Below are positions 42,261-49,951 of a DNA stretch of 64,000 bases, piece after piece (within the stretch, counting starts at the first letter, position 1; every line of letters starts with the position of its first letter). This stretch comes from Prochlorothrix hollandica PCC 9006 = CALU 1027. Its GTDB lineage: Bacteria; Cyanobacteriota; Cyanobacteriia; Prochlorotrichales; Prochlorotrichaceae. The stretch lies in the NCBI RefSeq assembly GCF_000332315.1, contig NZ_KB235933.1:655236-719235 (forward strand). The letters are read 5' to 3'. The notes beneath the pieces are model-generated. The model saw only the letters and a program-made list of their open reading frames with translations. It had not been told where the DNA came from and made no database searches. The position numbers and the translations under genes are program-made.

Positions 42261-42363
42261 TACAGCAGTCCTAAATGGGTCGTGTGGTGTTCGACCTCCG
42301 GGCGCGCACCACCCAAGGGGTTTCAGGGATCGAGATCCTTACAACTGATTTAGGGTTGCTGTA
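42261..42363. mobile_element. 103-bp palindromic MITE, copy 2 (inside CRISPR operon)
   Basis: TA-CAGCAGTCCTAAATGGG ... CTGATTTAGGGTTGCTG-TA, exactly 103 bp with both TAs, same as copies at 10231 and 52546. The internal palindrome is imperfect here (GTGTGGTGTTCGACC / GGGCGCGCACCACC). It has entered the last codons of the csm3 gene and supplies a new stop codon. Confidence 0.9.
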
Positions 42364-43235
42364 TTAATGAAATCACCTTTAATCTTGTCCATGAGGGCTT
42401 GCGCCCACAACTCTCGATAGATTTCGATGTCTGCATCACTCTTGGCATAGATGTCTGCATCACTCTTAGCATATCGAGCTTGCTGCTGGTTCACTAAAGC
42501 TTGGAGATAGGTCAGTAGGTCGTCTTTCTGGCTATCAAACCACCAAAAATCATCTATTTTGAGCTTTACGACTCCCAATCCCCGCGATCGACCGCCCCCT
42601 AGGGGAATTTGCTCCTGCTCAAATTGGCTTAAGCCCAGGACTAACAAGCCTAGCTCCCATTCTTCGGCATTTTCGACGATGATTTTGACCTTGAAGGGGG
42701 TGCCGGGGGGGACGACTTGGAAGTTGTAGAGTTTGTCGGCGGTTTCGGTGTCTCGATCGATGGCGACCCCATCCCGCTCCTGGTATTGCCCAAACCATGC
42801 CCCATCCTGCACCAACAGATCCCGCACTTGGAATTTGCTGGCTAGCCAGGGGGAGCCAAATAGGGCAGAAATGCGATCGGTTCCCTTCAAAATGTCGTCA
42901 GTGAGGGCTTGATCCTTTTGTTTATGTTCTTTTTGTTTATGTTCTTTTTTGAGGGCAGTTATCTCCTGCGCAGTGATGGACCATTCTTTTTCGTTGCTGG
43001 GGTCGGCCACTTTGTGACGGTTGTTCCCATAGATGCCCCGTAGGAAGCTTTCGAGGCGCGATCGCAGGGCACCTTTGAAGCTGGATCCGGGAATAAAGGG
43101 GTGTCCTAGGGCATCTTTGACAACGGGAATGTCGGAGCCGATGGGTTCGGTCGATCGGCCTGCCCCAATCCGTAGGGCGGTGACGGTGGTCAGGGTGCCG
43201 TTGAGTTCAAGGCGACTAGTAAAGGTATCAAACAT
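42339..43235 (-). CDS. csm3: Csm3 (Cas7), backbone and target-RNA nuclease subunit
   Basis: About 298 aa from the ATG at 43235 (MFDTFTSRLELNGTLTTVTA); an in-frame ATG at 43268 is the alternative. Canonical Csm3 motifs are ALRIGAGRSTEP, then SDIPVVKDALGHPFIPGSSF, where the Asp of SDIPV matches the catalytic Asp of Csm3, then KGALRSRLESFLRG, LFGSPWLASKFQVRDL, RDGVAIDRDTETA and the Gly-rich loop LGGGRSRGLGVVKLK. It forms the crRNA filament and cuts target RNA. Two in-frame microduplications are seen (KEHKQ twice; YAKSDADI twice). The last eight residues (TATLNQL and stop) are MITE sequence; without the MITE the end would read NSMALIVLT. Confidence 0.88.
   Translation of the reverse strand: MFDTFTSRLELNGTLTTVTALRIGAGRSTEPIGSDIPVVKDALGHPFIPGSSFKGALRSRLESFLRGIYGNNRHKVADPSNEKEWSITAQEITALKKEHKQKEHKQKDQALTDDILKGTDRISALFGSPWLASKFQVRDLLVQDGAWFGQYQERDGVAIDRDTETADKLYNFQVVPPGTPFKVKIIVENAEEWELGLLVLGLSQFEQEQIPLGGGRSRGLGVVKLKIDDFWWFDSQKDDLLTYLQALVNQQQARYAKSDADIYAKSDADIEIYRELWAQALMDKIKGDFINTATLNQL
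42426..42473 (-). repeat. 24-bp in-frame tandem duplication in csm3
   Basis: Two copies of GATGTCTGCATCACTCTT(G/A)GCATA encode YAKSDADI twice near the C-terminus of Csm3. A second, 15-bp duplication encoding KEHKQ lies at about 42915-42945. Confidence 0.88.
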
Positions 43236-43282
43236 GAGCGGAAACAGTTTATAGAGGATAGGAACCATGTCAGGGAATTGTT

Positions 43283-44743
43283 CTAGACTATCTCTTCCAC
43301 AAAGATACAATCATTCCAATAGGCTTGGTTCTCAGGCTGAATAGTTTTAAAGATGTCCACCAAACTTTCCACTAGTGTCTTGAAGCTCATGAATGAATTA
43401 TCATTCAAGGGCTTAAAGCCATGGGCAAAGATACTATTGTTCCGTATATTTACCTGATTAGTGATTCTGTTGAGATCTTGATCAATGGCTAAAGGATCAT
43501 CAAGAGCTTTCAGCAACTTGTATCCATTGATTAAGTCAATAATATTTGGCAACTCAGTCATATTCTCAGGCTTAACTCCTTTTTTAGATGTAGATAAACC
43601 ACAAGTAATGTATTTTTCTAGCAATGAATCTGAGCTGATTTTATTTTGTAACTGACTATTATTATAGTCAGGACATTTAGTATCCAGACCATAAGTACTA
43701 AGACGTTGCTGACTTAGTAATTCTAGTAAACGATACCAAAGTAAGGTTGCAACATCTCGTTTACCACGCTTCTCCTGACGAATTGCACAAGCACGTAGTG
43801 TTCCCATTAAAGGTAGATAGAGATTTGGTTTACTTAAAGCTACTGTTTTATTTTCTCCCAATTCATTCAAGGATAGGTCTAGATTCTCTAAGGTTTGAAT
43901 CTGTTGCTCTAGAATCGTTGGGTAAGATGACAAGATAGTAGAATCAGTTTTAAGGCGTAAATATCGTTGAAGACAATCCTTTGATAGTCGAAGATCAGTT
44001 ACTGAATCTTTTATTTTTAGATCATCCCAGTGCGCATAAGCAGAGCAAAGTAATGCCAGTGGTTTATAGCGATCGGGTGTAGATGTTTTGTGTTCTAAAT
44101 TCTCTAGAATTATTTTTGAACTGCTATAGTCTAGCTGTCGAAATAAAGCTTGAGCCTTAGTAAATTCAAGATCTCCAAAGACATCATACGGGTTGTCTAA
44201 TAGAATTAAGGACTCACTGCCCGGATTAGGCTTACGCAGTATTGTGTTATAGTCAGAACTAACATATACTAAATCGGCTCCAATTAGGTTACCTGCAAGA
44301 GTACAACCTGCAACCATTGCTTTGGTTCCACCGGTTGGATCCACTGCAATGCGTGTGGGTCTTTCCCACTTCTCATAGACTTCACGAATCTTTTGATAGA
44401 TATTCTGAAGTCGAGTCTCACTGATTTCAGCCATTTCAATTTGGCTGGCCTTGAGATTTGCCTCATCTATAATTCGATCAAGGAGTTTTTTAGACTCAGC
44501 CGTATATAGTAGGCAAACTTGAGTTGGCCTGAAGGTTAGAACTGACAAAATAATTGGTTCGGGAGATAGACCAACGCTCAAAATTAGACAGTCATAGGCT
44601 TGAGGATGTTTTTGTTGCTCCCGTGGAATGACATATTCTTTTAGGGCAGGAAAAACATGATTATCATAAAATTGACTTCGTTCTTCACTATTATTTAGAG
44701 ACTGCCATTGCTCTATGACCTGATCTAAAGCAGTACGATCCAT
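43283..44743 (-). CDS. CARF-HEPN effector of TIGR02710 family (Csm6/Csx1-like)
   Basis: 486 aa. The N-terminal CARF domain (YDCLILSVGLSPEPIILSVL, then VDPTGGTKAMVAGCTLAGN at about 144, the ligand-binding loop) should bind cyclic oligoadenylate made by Cas10. A helical middle part follows, and near the C-terminus RNNSIFAHG (R434, H441) is the RxxxxxxH motif of a HEPN ribonuclease active site. On activation it would cut RNA non-specifically, causing dormancy or death of the infected cell. The ATG at 44743 has AGGAG 7 nt upstream. It lies inside the effector operon, between the Cas11-like gene and csm3, so it is expressed with the complex that activates it. Confidence 0.85.
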   Translation of the reverse strand: MDRTALDQVIEQWQSLNNSEERSQFYDNHVFPALKEYVIPREQQKHPQAYDCLILSVGLSPEPIILSVLTFRPTQVCLLYTAESKKLLDRIIDEANLKASQIEMAEISETRLQNIYQKIREVYEKWERPTRIAVDPTGGTKAMVAGCTLAGNLIGADLVYVSSDYNTILRKPNPGSESLILLDNPYDVFGDLEFTKAQALFRQLDYSSSKIILENLEHKTSTPDRYKPLALLCSAYAHWDDLKIKDSVTDLRLSKDCLQRYLRLKTDSTILSSYPTILEQQIQTLENLDLSLNELGENKTVALSKPNLYLPLMGTLRACAIRQEKRGKRDVATLLWYRLLELLSQQRLSTYGLDTKCPDYNNSQLQNKISSDSLLEKYITCGLSTSKKGVKPENMTELPNIIDLINGYKLLKALDDPLAIDQDLNRITNQVNIRNNSIFAHGFKPLNDNSFMSFKTLVESLVDIFKTIQPENQAYWNDCIFVEEIV

Positions 44744-44785
44744 GATTGACTCCTATTGTATAAATTTAGATTGAGCATAGACTTT

Positions 44786-45295
44786 CTATCGGGAACTTTC
44801 ACCAATTAAAGCTGTATGCTCTCGCGCCAAGTAACCTAAGTAGAGCTGTGCTAGTTTTAGGTGGGCTTCCTTCTCTAAACGATCCTGCTCTAACTTCAGA
44901 TACTCTTGAATAGTTTGCTGGGCATCCTGGTTAGTTTTAACTAAAGTAGATTGAAGATCCTGAAAAATAGTCTTTGCATTGATCTTTAGATTGTCAAGCC
45001 TTGCTACCAGTTCTTTAGAAAAAGCCCCTTTACCATCTTTCCAGATTGCACTAGAACCCTTCCTACCAACTTGGTAGCGGATATAGTTCTTGATAACTTC
45101 TAAGCTGCTTCCTGGCTCAGTAGCTACAGTTAACACATTCCGAAAAGGAGACTTTTCCTTTGTATCCTGAGCAATCTTAAAGTCCTTTGCAAGCTTTGTA
45201 ATTTGCTCCAGGATGGTGTCTAAATGCTGTCCCATGATCTGAGTTGTGAGCAGGTCAACGCGGCGTTGAATTTCGATAGGTGTCAGTTCGCTCAT
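44786..45295 (-). CDS. Small helical subunit, Cas11-like (type III-D)
   Basis: 169 aa, start overlapping the csx10 stop as ATGA (45292-45295). The sequence is almost wholly alpha-helical (RRVDLLTTQIMGQHLDTIL, KTIFQDLQSTLVKTNQDAQ, EYLKLEQDRLEKEAHLKL). The central FRNVLTVATEPGSSLEVIKN and YIRYQVGRKGSSAIW resemble the small-subunit proteins of type III-D loci, which sit in the inner filament of the complex and contact target RNA. Size and coupling to csx10 support the assignment; there is no catalytic motif. Identification rests mainly on context. Confidence 0.6.
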   Translation of the reverse strand: MSELTPIEIQRRVDLLTTQIMGQHLDTILEQITKLAKDFKIAQDTKEKSPFRNVLTVATEPGSSLEVIKNYIRYQVGRKGSSAIWKDGKGAFSKELVARLDNLKINAKTIFQDLQSTLVKTNQDAQQTIQEYLKLEQDRLEKEAHLKLAQLYLGYLAREHTALIGESSR

Positions 45296-46629
45296 ACAGC
45301 GTTCTCCTGAAAAATGGTGTGAAACGGACTACAAACTTGAACTTGGCCGAAGCCCTCGGTGGTACGCTCCCCCACACCGAGCCACTCCAGGCGCTCCAGA
45401 GCCGGAAGCCAGCGATCGTCAAACCCCTCCTGCGGAACACTGAAGAAAAACACCGAGCCGCTATTCGTCACCAGATCCACATCCTTCATCAGTCCCCAGG
45501 CCGCATTCCAGCCCGATCGATAGTCATGGCTGGTATACACACCACACAGTTGCACATCATGGTCTAGCATCCCTTCAATCCCCAGCATCTCCACCAGCAT
45601 CGCCTCAGAAATCACCGTCGTTCTGCGCCACGGATCCCACAAAATGGCATCAGACTGGAGATCGAGGCTAAAAAAGGTGCGATCTGGATCCAGCGCATCC
45701 TTATCCTTGACCTTGAGACCAAACGCATCAGCCCACTCGCCATAGCGCTTCACCAAAGCCTTGTTAAAATCCCGATGGCGAGCTTGCAGAGAATTTGTTA
45801 GATCTTTAGACCCTTGGTTGGCTAGCTCAACCTTTAAGCAGACCTTACCCAGTCCCCGCGATCGGGACCCCCCTAAGTAAAGCACCTTCAGGTCACTCAA
45901 ATATTCTTGTAAATTCTTAAGGAGCTTCTCATTATTAGAATAGACCTGACTTTTAAGAACCGTGGGATTAAGTTGCTTTTTAGCATTTTGATTCGGTTTT
46001 TCGTCATTTTTGGCTAACTGAACCTCATTTAAGACTTCAATACTGTAGAGAATTTCATCCTCCGCCGTGGCTCGTCGTCGATTAATCCCCACCCGCGTTA
46101 GTAGTCGCGTTTCCAGGGATACTGACTCATAGGTTTGATGGGATTTAACCCCATAGAACCCCAAAAATTGTTCAACGCGATCGTTTTTACGATCCACCGG
46201 GTCATAGACCAAGCCCAACCGCTCTGTACAGAAGCGATCGATCAACGTATCAAACACCCCCAGATTCTCAGGATCATCAGGCTTCGTCTTAAAGCCCGGT
46301 TTTGCCTTAGAACTGACCGCTGTAGCCGGTAAGACCCCACAGCGCTCCACCTTCTGGGGATTATCCGTCCAGGAGTCTTGCTGGGGCAGTGTGGGATAGG
46401 CATGGGTGAAAATTACCGCCTCATCCGCCGTGAACAGCTTCGTAAAATCGCCACCGGGATCCTCGTCAGAATTGGCTTGGTGAGATTGGCGGAGTAGTTG
46501 CCCCGCGATCGTCCCCCGCAGCACTGTTCCCGGTACATACCGCTCCACCTCACTCATCGAACCCCCCGGTTTCTGGCGACCCACGGCTAAAGGAGCTTTT
46601 AAGGTCAACGTTAACTCTAGTTTATTCAT
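45292..46629 (-). CDS. csx10: Csx10, Cas5-like RAMP subunit of type III-D complex
   Basis: 445 aa from the ATG at 46629, which has GGGAG upstream and starts 2 bp after the previous stop (open frame extends to 46659). N-terminal MNKLELTLTLKAPLAVGRQK is followed by the Csx10 signature VERYVPGTVLRGTIAGQLLR. Further RAMP marks are LLTRVGINRRRATAEDEILY and the Gly-rich LGGSRSRGLGKVCLKVE. Csx10 is the marker of subtype III-D and takes the Cas5/Csm4 place, holding the 5' handle of the crRNA and contacting Cas10. The C-terminal part (RTTVISEAMLVEMLGIEGML, WLGVGERTTEGFGQVQVC) carries a second RAMP fold. Confidence 0.88.
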   Translation of the reverse strand: MNKLELTLTLKAPLAVGRQKPGGSMSEVERYVPGTVLRGTIAGQLLRQSHQANSDEDPGGDFTKLFTADEAVIFTHAYPTLPQQDSWTDNPQKVERCGVLPATAVSSKAKPGFKTKPDDPENLGVFDTLIDRFCTERLGLVYDPVDRKNDRVEQFLGFYGVKSHQTYESVSLETRLLTRVGINRRRATAEDEILYSIEVLNEVQLAKNDEKPNQNAKKQLNPTVLKSQVYSNNEKLLKNLQEYLSDLKVLYLGGSRSRGLGKVCLKVELANQGSKDLTNSLQARHRDFNKALVKRYGEWADAFGLKVKDKDALDPDRTFFSLDLQSDAILWDPWRRTTVISEAMLVEMLGIEGMLDHDVQLCGVYTSHDYRSGWNAAWGLMKDVDLVTNSGSVFFFSVPQEGFDDRWLPALERLEWLGVGERTTEGFGQVQVCSPFHTIFQENAV

Positions 46630-46631
46630 GT

Positions 46632-47408
46632 TTACTGCTCTCCCTTCAGTTTCTGCCACTGTTCCGCACTGGGTTTGAGTTTATCAACGTTACCAACCGT
46701 CCAGGTCACCCAGCCCAGTCCCACCGATTTGCTACCACCCAGCGCATGGATTTGGTATAAAGCGCTGAGCAGCAGCGGTAAAGCCTCCTCCGGTGCGTCA
46801 GACGGGAGGAATAACGTCCCCTTAAACATCAAATCGGCATGGGGGGGAGACGTTTCCAGAAAATACAGTTTTTGATCCTCTGCGGTGCCCCGTTGCCGGT
46901 TAAGGGTCACCCCAGGCCGCAGGACTTCCGGTAACAACGCTGGCTCCACCTCACAGACCAAATCCTCCGCGATCAGCCGAGAGGGGAGAACCGGATTGCC
47001 AAAAATCTGGCAAATCAGACAGTGGTGCTTGGGATAGTTCGGAACCTGATAGTCAGGCCGCTCAAATATCTGCAGATCGGAGAGATCCGAGGAGAGATCC
47101 GCCCACTGGGGGCATAGGTTTTCCGCACGGGGTGACTGACACACGGGCCAACCCAGGGCACGGGCCAACCGTTCGCAGCCATGGCGCAACCGCCCCTTCA
47201 GTTGGGAAGCGGGAATCACCAACTGCCCCCTGCCATTGCGCACGATCGGCTTATCGGCCAAGGACCCACTGGATCCCCCAGCCCCCACGCAGAGGGCTGT
47301 TTCTACGGTGGCGGTGAGGTCGATCGGCTGGCCGTAAAAGGGGTTGGAGTCCGTGGTGGAGTCCGTGGTGGAGTCCGTGACCGGTATTAAATTCCTGAGT
47401 CTAATCAT
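46632..47408 (-). CDS. Cas7-like RAMP protein (Csm3 group), next to cas10
   Basis: 258 aa from the ATG at 47408, which overlaps the cas10 stop as ATGA; the open frame runs to 47477. RAMP features: DLTATVETALCVGAGGSSGS, candidate catalytic Asp in ADKPIVRNGRGQ, VIPASQLKGRLRHGCERLA, a CxxC in HHCLICQIFGNPVLPSRL, NRQRGTAEDQKLYFLE and the Gly-rich LGGSKSVGLGWVTWT. A 12-bp DNA unit repeated three times (47346-47381) gives STTDSTTDS near the N-terminus. It should be the backbone subunit nearest to Cas10/Csx10 or the counterpart of Csm5 at the other end; the sequence alone does not tell which. Confidence 0.85.
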   Translation of the reverse strand: MIRLRNLIPVTDSTTDSTTDSNPFYGQPIDLTATVETALCVGAGGSSGSLADKPIVRNGRGQLVIPASQLKGRLRHGCERLARALGWPVCQSPRAENLCPQWADLSSDLSDLQIFERPDYQVPNYPKHHCLICQIFGNPVLPSRLIAEDLVCEVEPALLPEVLRPGVTLNRQRGTAEDQKLYFLETSPPHADLMFKGTLFLPSDAPEEALPLLLSALYQIHALGGSKSVGLGWVTWTVGNVDKLKPSAEQWQKLKGEQ

Positions 47409-49882
47409 GGGTTGATCTCCGGAGTTGTAAGCGGAGTGGAGTCGCTGGGATCGCTCTGCACAGCAGGATAAGAGCAAAATGGCAATAAATCGACTAAATC
47501 CCTCAAAATTGTCGTATAAACTGTATTGCCCTTCTTATTTTGACTGGACATCCAAGGGGCCAAATTGCCTGAATTGCTGTCTGCCTCACACCAGGGACCT
47601 TCAAAATTAGTTTTGAGGAGATTGCCCTTTTCCGCCTTGAGACGGGTGCGGAAGTAGCGGTAGTTGAGCATGGCGGTGCGCTTGCCTTGGGCCAGGAAAC
47701 TGCGGATTTGATAAAGCTGGGACTTGGGAAACTCTGATTGTTTCAATGCGGCCAGCGTCTTCAACAGTCCGCCAATTTCATGGAGGGTATAGGGACCCCC
47801 ATAGAGTTTGAGGCTATGGTTTTTAGCCTTGGGATTTTGGCTGGAAGCTGGCTGATCAATCTCCAAGGCTTGCTTCCGAAAACTGCTAATCTTGGAGGAG
47901 ATCATGGTCACAGATTTAAGTACCATAAAGTCAATTGTCCCACCATAATAATGGTACTCTTTTTTCAGAACTTTAGCACGTTGTTTTGCTGATTTTAGCA
48001 ATTGCTCCACTAGATTTTGAGCATAGTAAATGGGGGTATGATCGCCGGTGATTAAAACTCCGATCGACATACTCAGGTGACAATTTGATGGGGGGGCATT
48101 TAATGGATTGTAATGGTGAGACTTCTGCTGTGTTTTCTTGAGACTATCTTGTTCCGCTACAGATCCTTTCACTTGATAGTTAGGGTTCCTCTCAATCAGA
48201 ATCTTTTCAAATTCTTCACCGATACTCTGGGCAATCGCCAAAGCCTGGTCTGCGGGCACAACCAGGAAAACATCATCCCCACCAATGGTCACAATTTCAA
48301 AGGGATGAATCCAACTCCCATTGCGATTGTCTTCATCTGGGCTTAAGCCTTGAATTTCCCGCACCTGCAAATGCTTCGCTAGGGCCAGATAAACGGCTTG
48401 TTCCGTTGCCTCAGAAATATCTTTACTAAATCGCTGATAGTCCTGGGGTGTTTTCAAGCCCTGAATATAGCCACCTATATTATTACCATCGGCATAGATA
48501 TAGGCAACAAATCCCTGCCCTGGATCAGTGACATTGCCAATTTCTCGCAAACTTCGGGCTTCTGTAATATCTGTAGCATCTGTAACATCTGTAACTAAAT
48601 GCCCTTGATGGTAGCGATCCTTTTCTTGGCTACAAAGACCAGGGCCCGTATCAGTATCTTTAAACGATCGCTCAAACCGCTGTACCCAGCTTTCAAAGAA
48701 GAGCGCTAAGGGTTGCCAAGGGTCTTCACCAATCGGCCTTTGCGACTGTAGGCACTTAAACCAGGCAGGTAATTCACCCTGTCCGTCCTGGCGTTTGGTG
48801 ATTGCCCCGACAACTCGTTTTCGGGCCAGAACCTCCGAGATTTTTGTTTTATTATCAACCGTATTGGTCGCTTCTGGGCGGGCGATCGCCGAGCGACGAT
48901 CGTACTCATCCCGCAACAAATAGGGGTGAGTCTCTAGCATTGGGGGATAACGACGACTCAGGCGATGGGGAGAACTCGATAATCCTGATCCTCCCGATCG
49001 TCGCTGGTTAAAGGCGATGGCCAGCTTTGTCACCAGTTCATTGAAGCTTTTACGGCTCTGGAAATCATCAGAAAACGGTTGATCGTGATGGCGAAAGTAA
49101 GAGGCAACTAAGCCGTGGGTTTTTTGGGTCTCTGGGTGCAGAGTCTCCAGATTTTCCTGCCACCATTGCGCCTTATTTCCCTGCACTTGCCCTTGTAAAC
49201 AGCCCAAGCGCAGTTCTAAGAGGCGGAATCTTTCCCCCACTGCACAGGAGTTGGCCGTCAGGGTTTCCTCGCCATAGCGAGCTTCAATGGCATCCGCCAA
49301 CTCATCCACAAAGGCCGGGGGACAAAATGCTAGGATATTGCCCCCCGTGGAGTAAATTATTAGGTCAGGAATCAGAGCTTCAGCTAGTTTTTCAGATCTG
49401 TTCTTGAGCCACTCCTGAATGGTCAGGGAAACCTGCTCATAGTTCTTGATTTTTACCTTTTTTCCAAAAAATACAGGTAAATCTACTAAGTTAATGCGAT
49501 CGAGCAAGGCCGAAGCACCTCGCACCTCCGGTAACTTTGACCCCTCAAACACATAGGTCTTAATCTTCGTTGCTCCCCCATAGACAAGGCCGATCTTGGC
49601 AGTCCATAGGCTGGAAGGGCTTGGATTGTCTAATAAAGCCTGGAGATCTGACTGAGTTTTGGGATATGGAAGCTGGGAGAGGGCCGTAACTTGATCGACA
49701 AACCGCTGCAAGTCTGCTGGCACATCGTCGGGTTTATTGTTCTCTAAGGCTAGAATTGCGGCCTTTAAGTCATCTAATGGGTACTGGGGGATTTGTTCGG
49801 GTCCCCAGGCCAAACACCAGACTAAAGCTCTGTCCAACGTACTCAAACTGGCTTGGCTTGAATTTTTGCCTTCCGGAGTCAT
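47405..49882 (-). CDS. cas10: Cas10, type III-D large subunit with active GGDD cyclase motif
   Basis: 825 aa. The palm domain has GGDD at about 534-537 (VTIGGDDVFLV), the active site that makes cyclic oligoadenylate, and the first-palm motif YIYADGNNIGGYIQ upstream. N-terminal KIGLVYGGATKIKTYVFEGS and PEVRGASALLDRIN belong to the Cas10/Cmr2-type N-terminal part. No HD nuclease motif is seen at the N-terminus, so it should signal but not cut DNA, as in type III-D. The ATG at 49882 has AGGAG 8 nt upstream. A repeated stretch VTDVTDATDITE (48561-48594) between domains is a microsatellite-like expansion. Its stop overlaps the next gene's start. Confidence 0.93.
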   Translation of the reverse strand: MTPEGKNSSQASLSTLDRALVWCLAWGPEQIPQYPLDDLKAAILALENNKPDDVPADLQRFVDQVTALSQLPYPKTQSDLQALLDNPSPSSLWTAKIGLVYGGATKIKTYVFEGSKLPEVRGASALLDRINLVDLPVFFGKKVKIKNYEQVSLTIQEWLKNRSEKLAEALIPDLIIYSTGGNILAFCPPAFVDELADAIEARYGEETLTANSCAVGERFRLLELRLGCLQGQVQGNKAQWWQENLETLHPETQKTHGLVASYFRHHDQPFSDDFQSRKSFNELVTKLAIAFNQRRSGGSGLSSSPHRLSRRYPPMLETHPYLLRDEYDRRSAIARPEATNTVDNKTKISEVLARKRVVGAITKRQDGQGELPAWFKCLQSQRPIGEDPWQPLALFFESWVQRFERSFKDTDTGPGLCSQEKDRYHQGHLVTDVTDATDITEARSLREIGNVTDPGQGFVAYIYADGNNIGGYIQGLKTPQDYQRFSKDISEATEQAVYLALAKHLQVREIQGLSPDEDNRNGSWIHPFEIVTIGGDDVFLVVPADQALAIAQSIGEEFEKILIERNPNYQVKGSVAEQDSLKKTQQKSHHYNPLNAPPSNCHLSMSIGVLITGDHTPIYYAQNLVEQLLKSAKQRAKVLKKEYHYYGGTIDFMVLKSVTMISSKISSFRKQALEIDQPASSQNPKAKNHSLKLYGGPYTLHEIGGLLKTLAALKQSEFPKSQLYQIRSFLAQGKRTAMLNYRYFRTRLKAEKGNLLKTNFEGPWCEADSNSGNLAPWMSSQNKKGNTVYTTILRDLVDLLPFCSYPAVQSDPSDSTPLTTPEINP

Positions 49883-49951
49883 GATGGCATCTCCTGATTA
49901 GTATTGGAATTATACGTTAAATGACTGGTAATGCTCAGAAAACACAATTCC

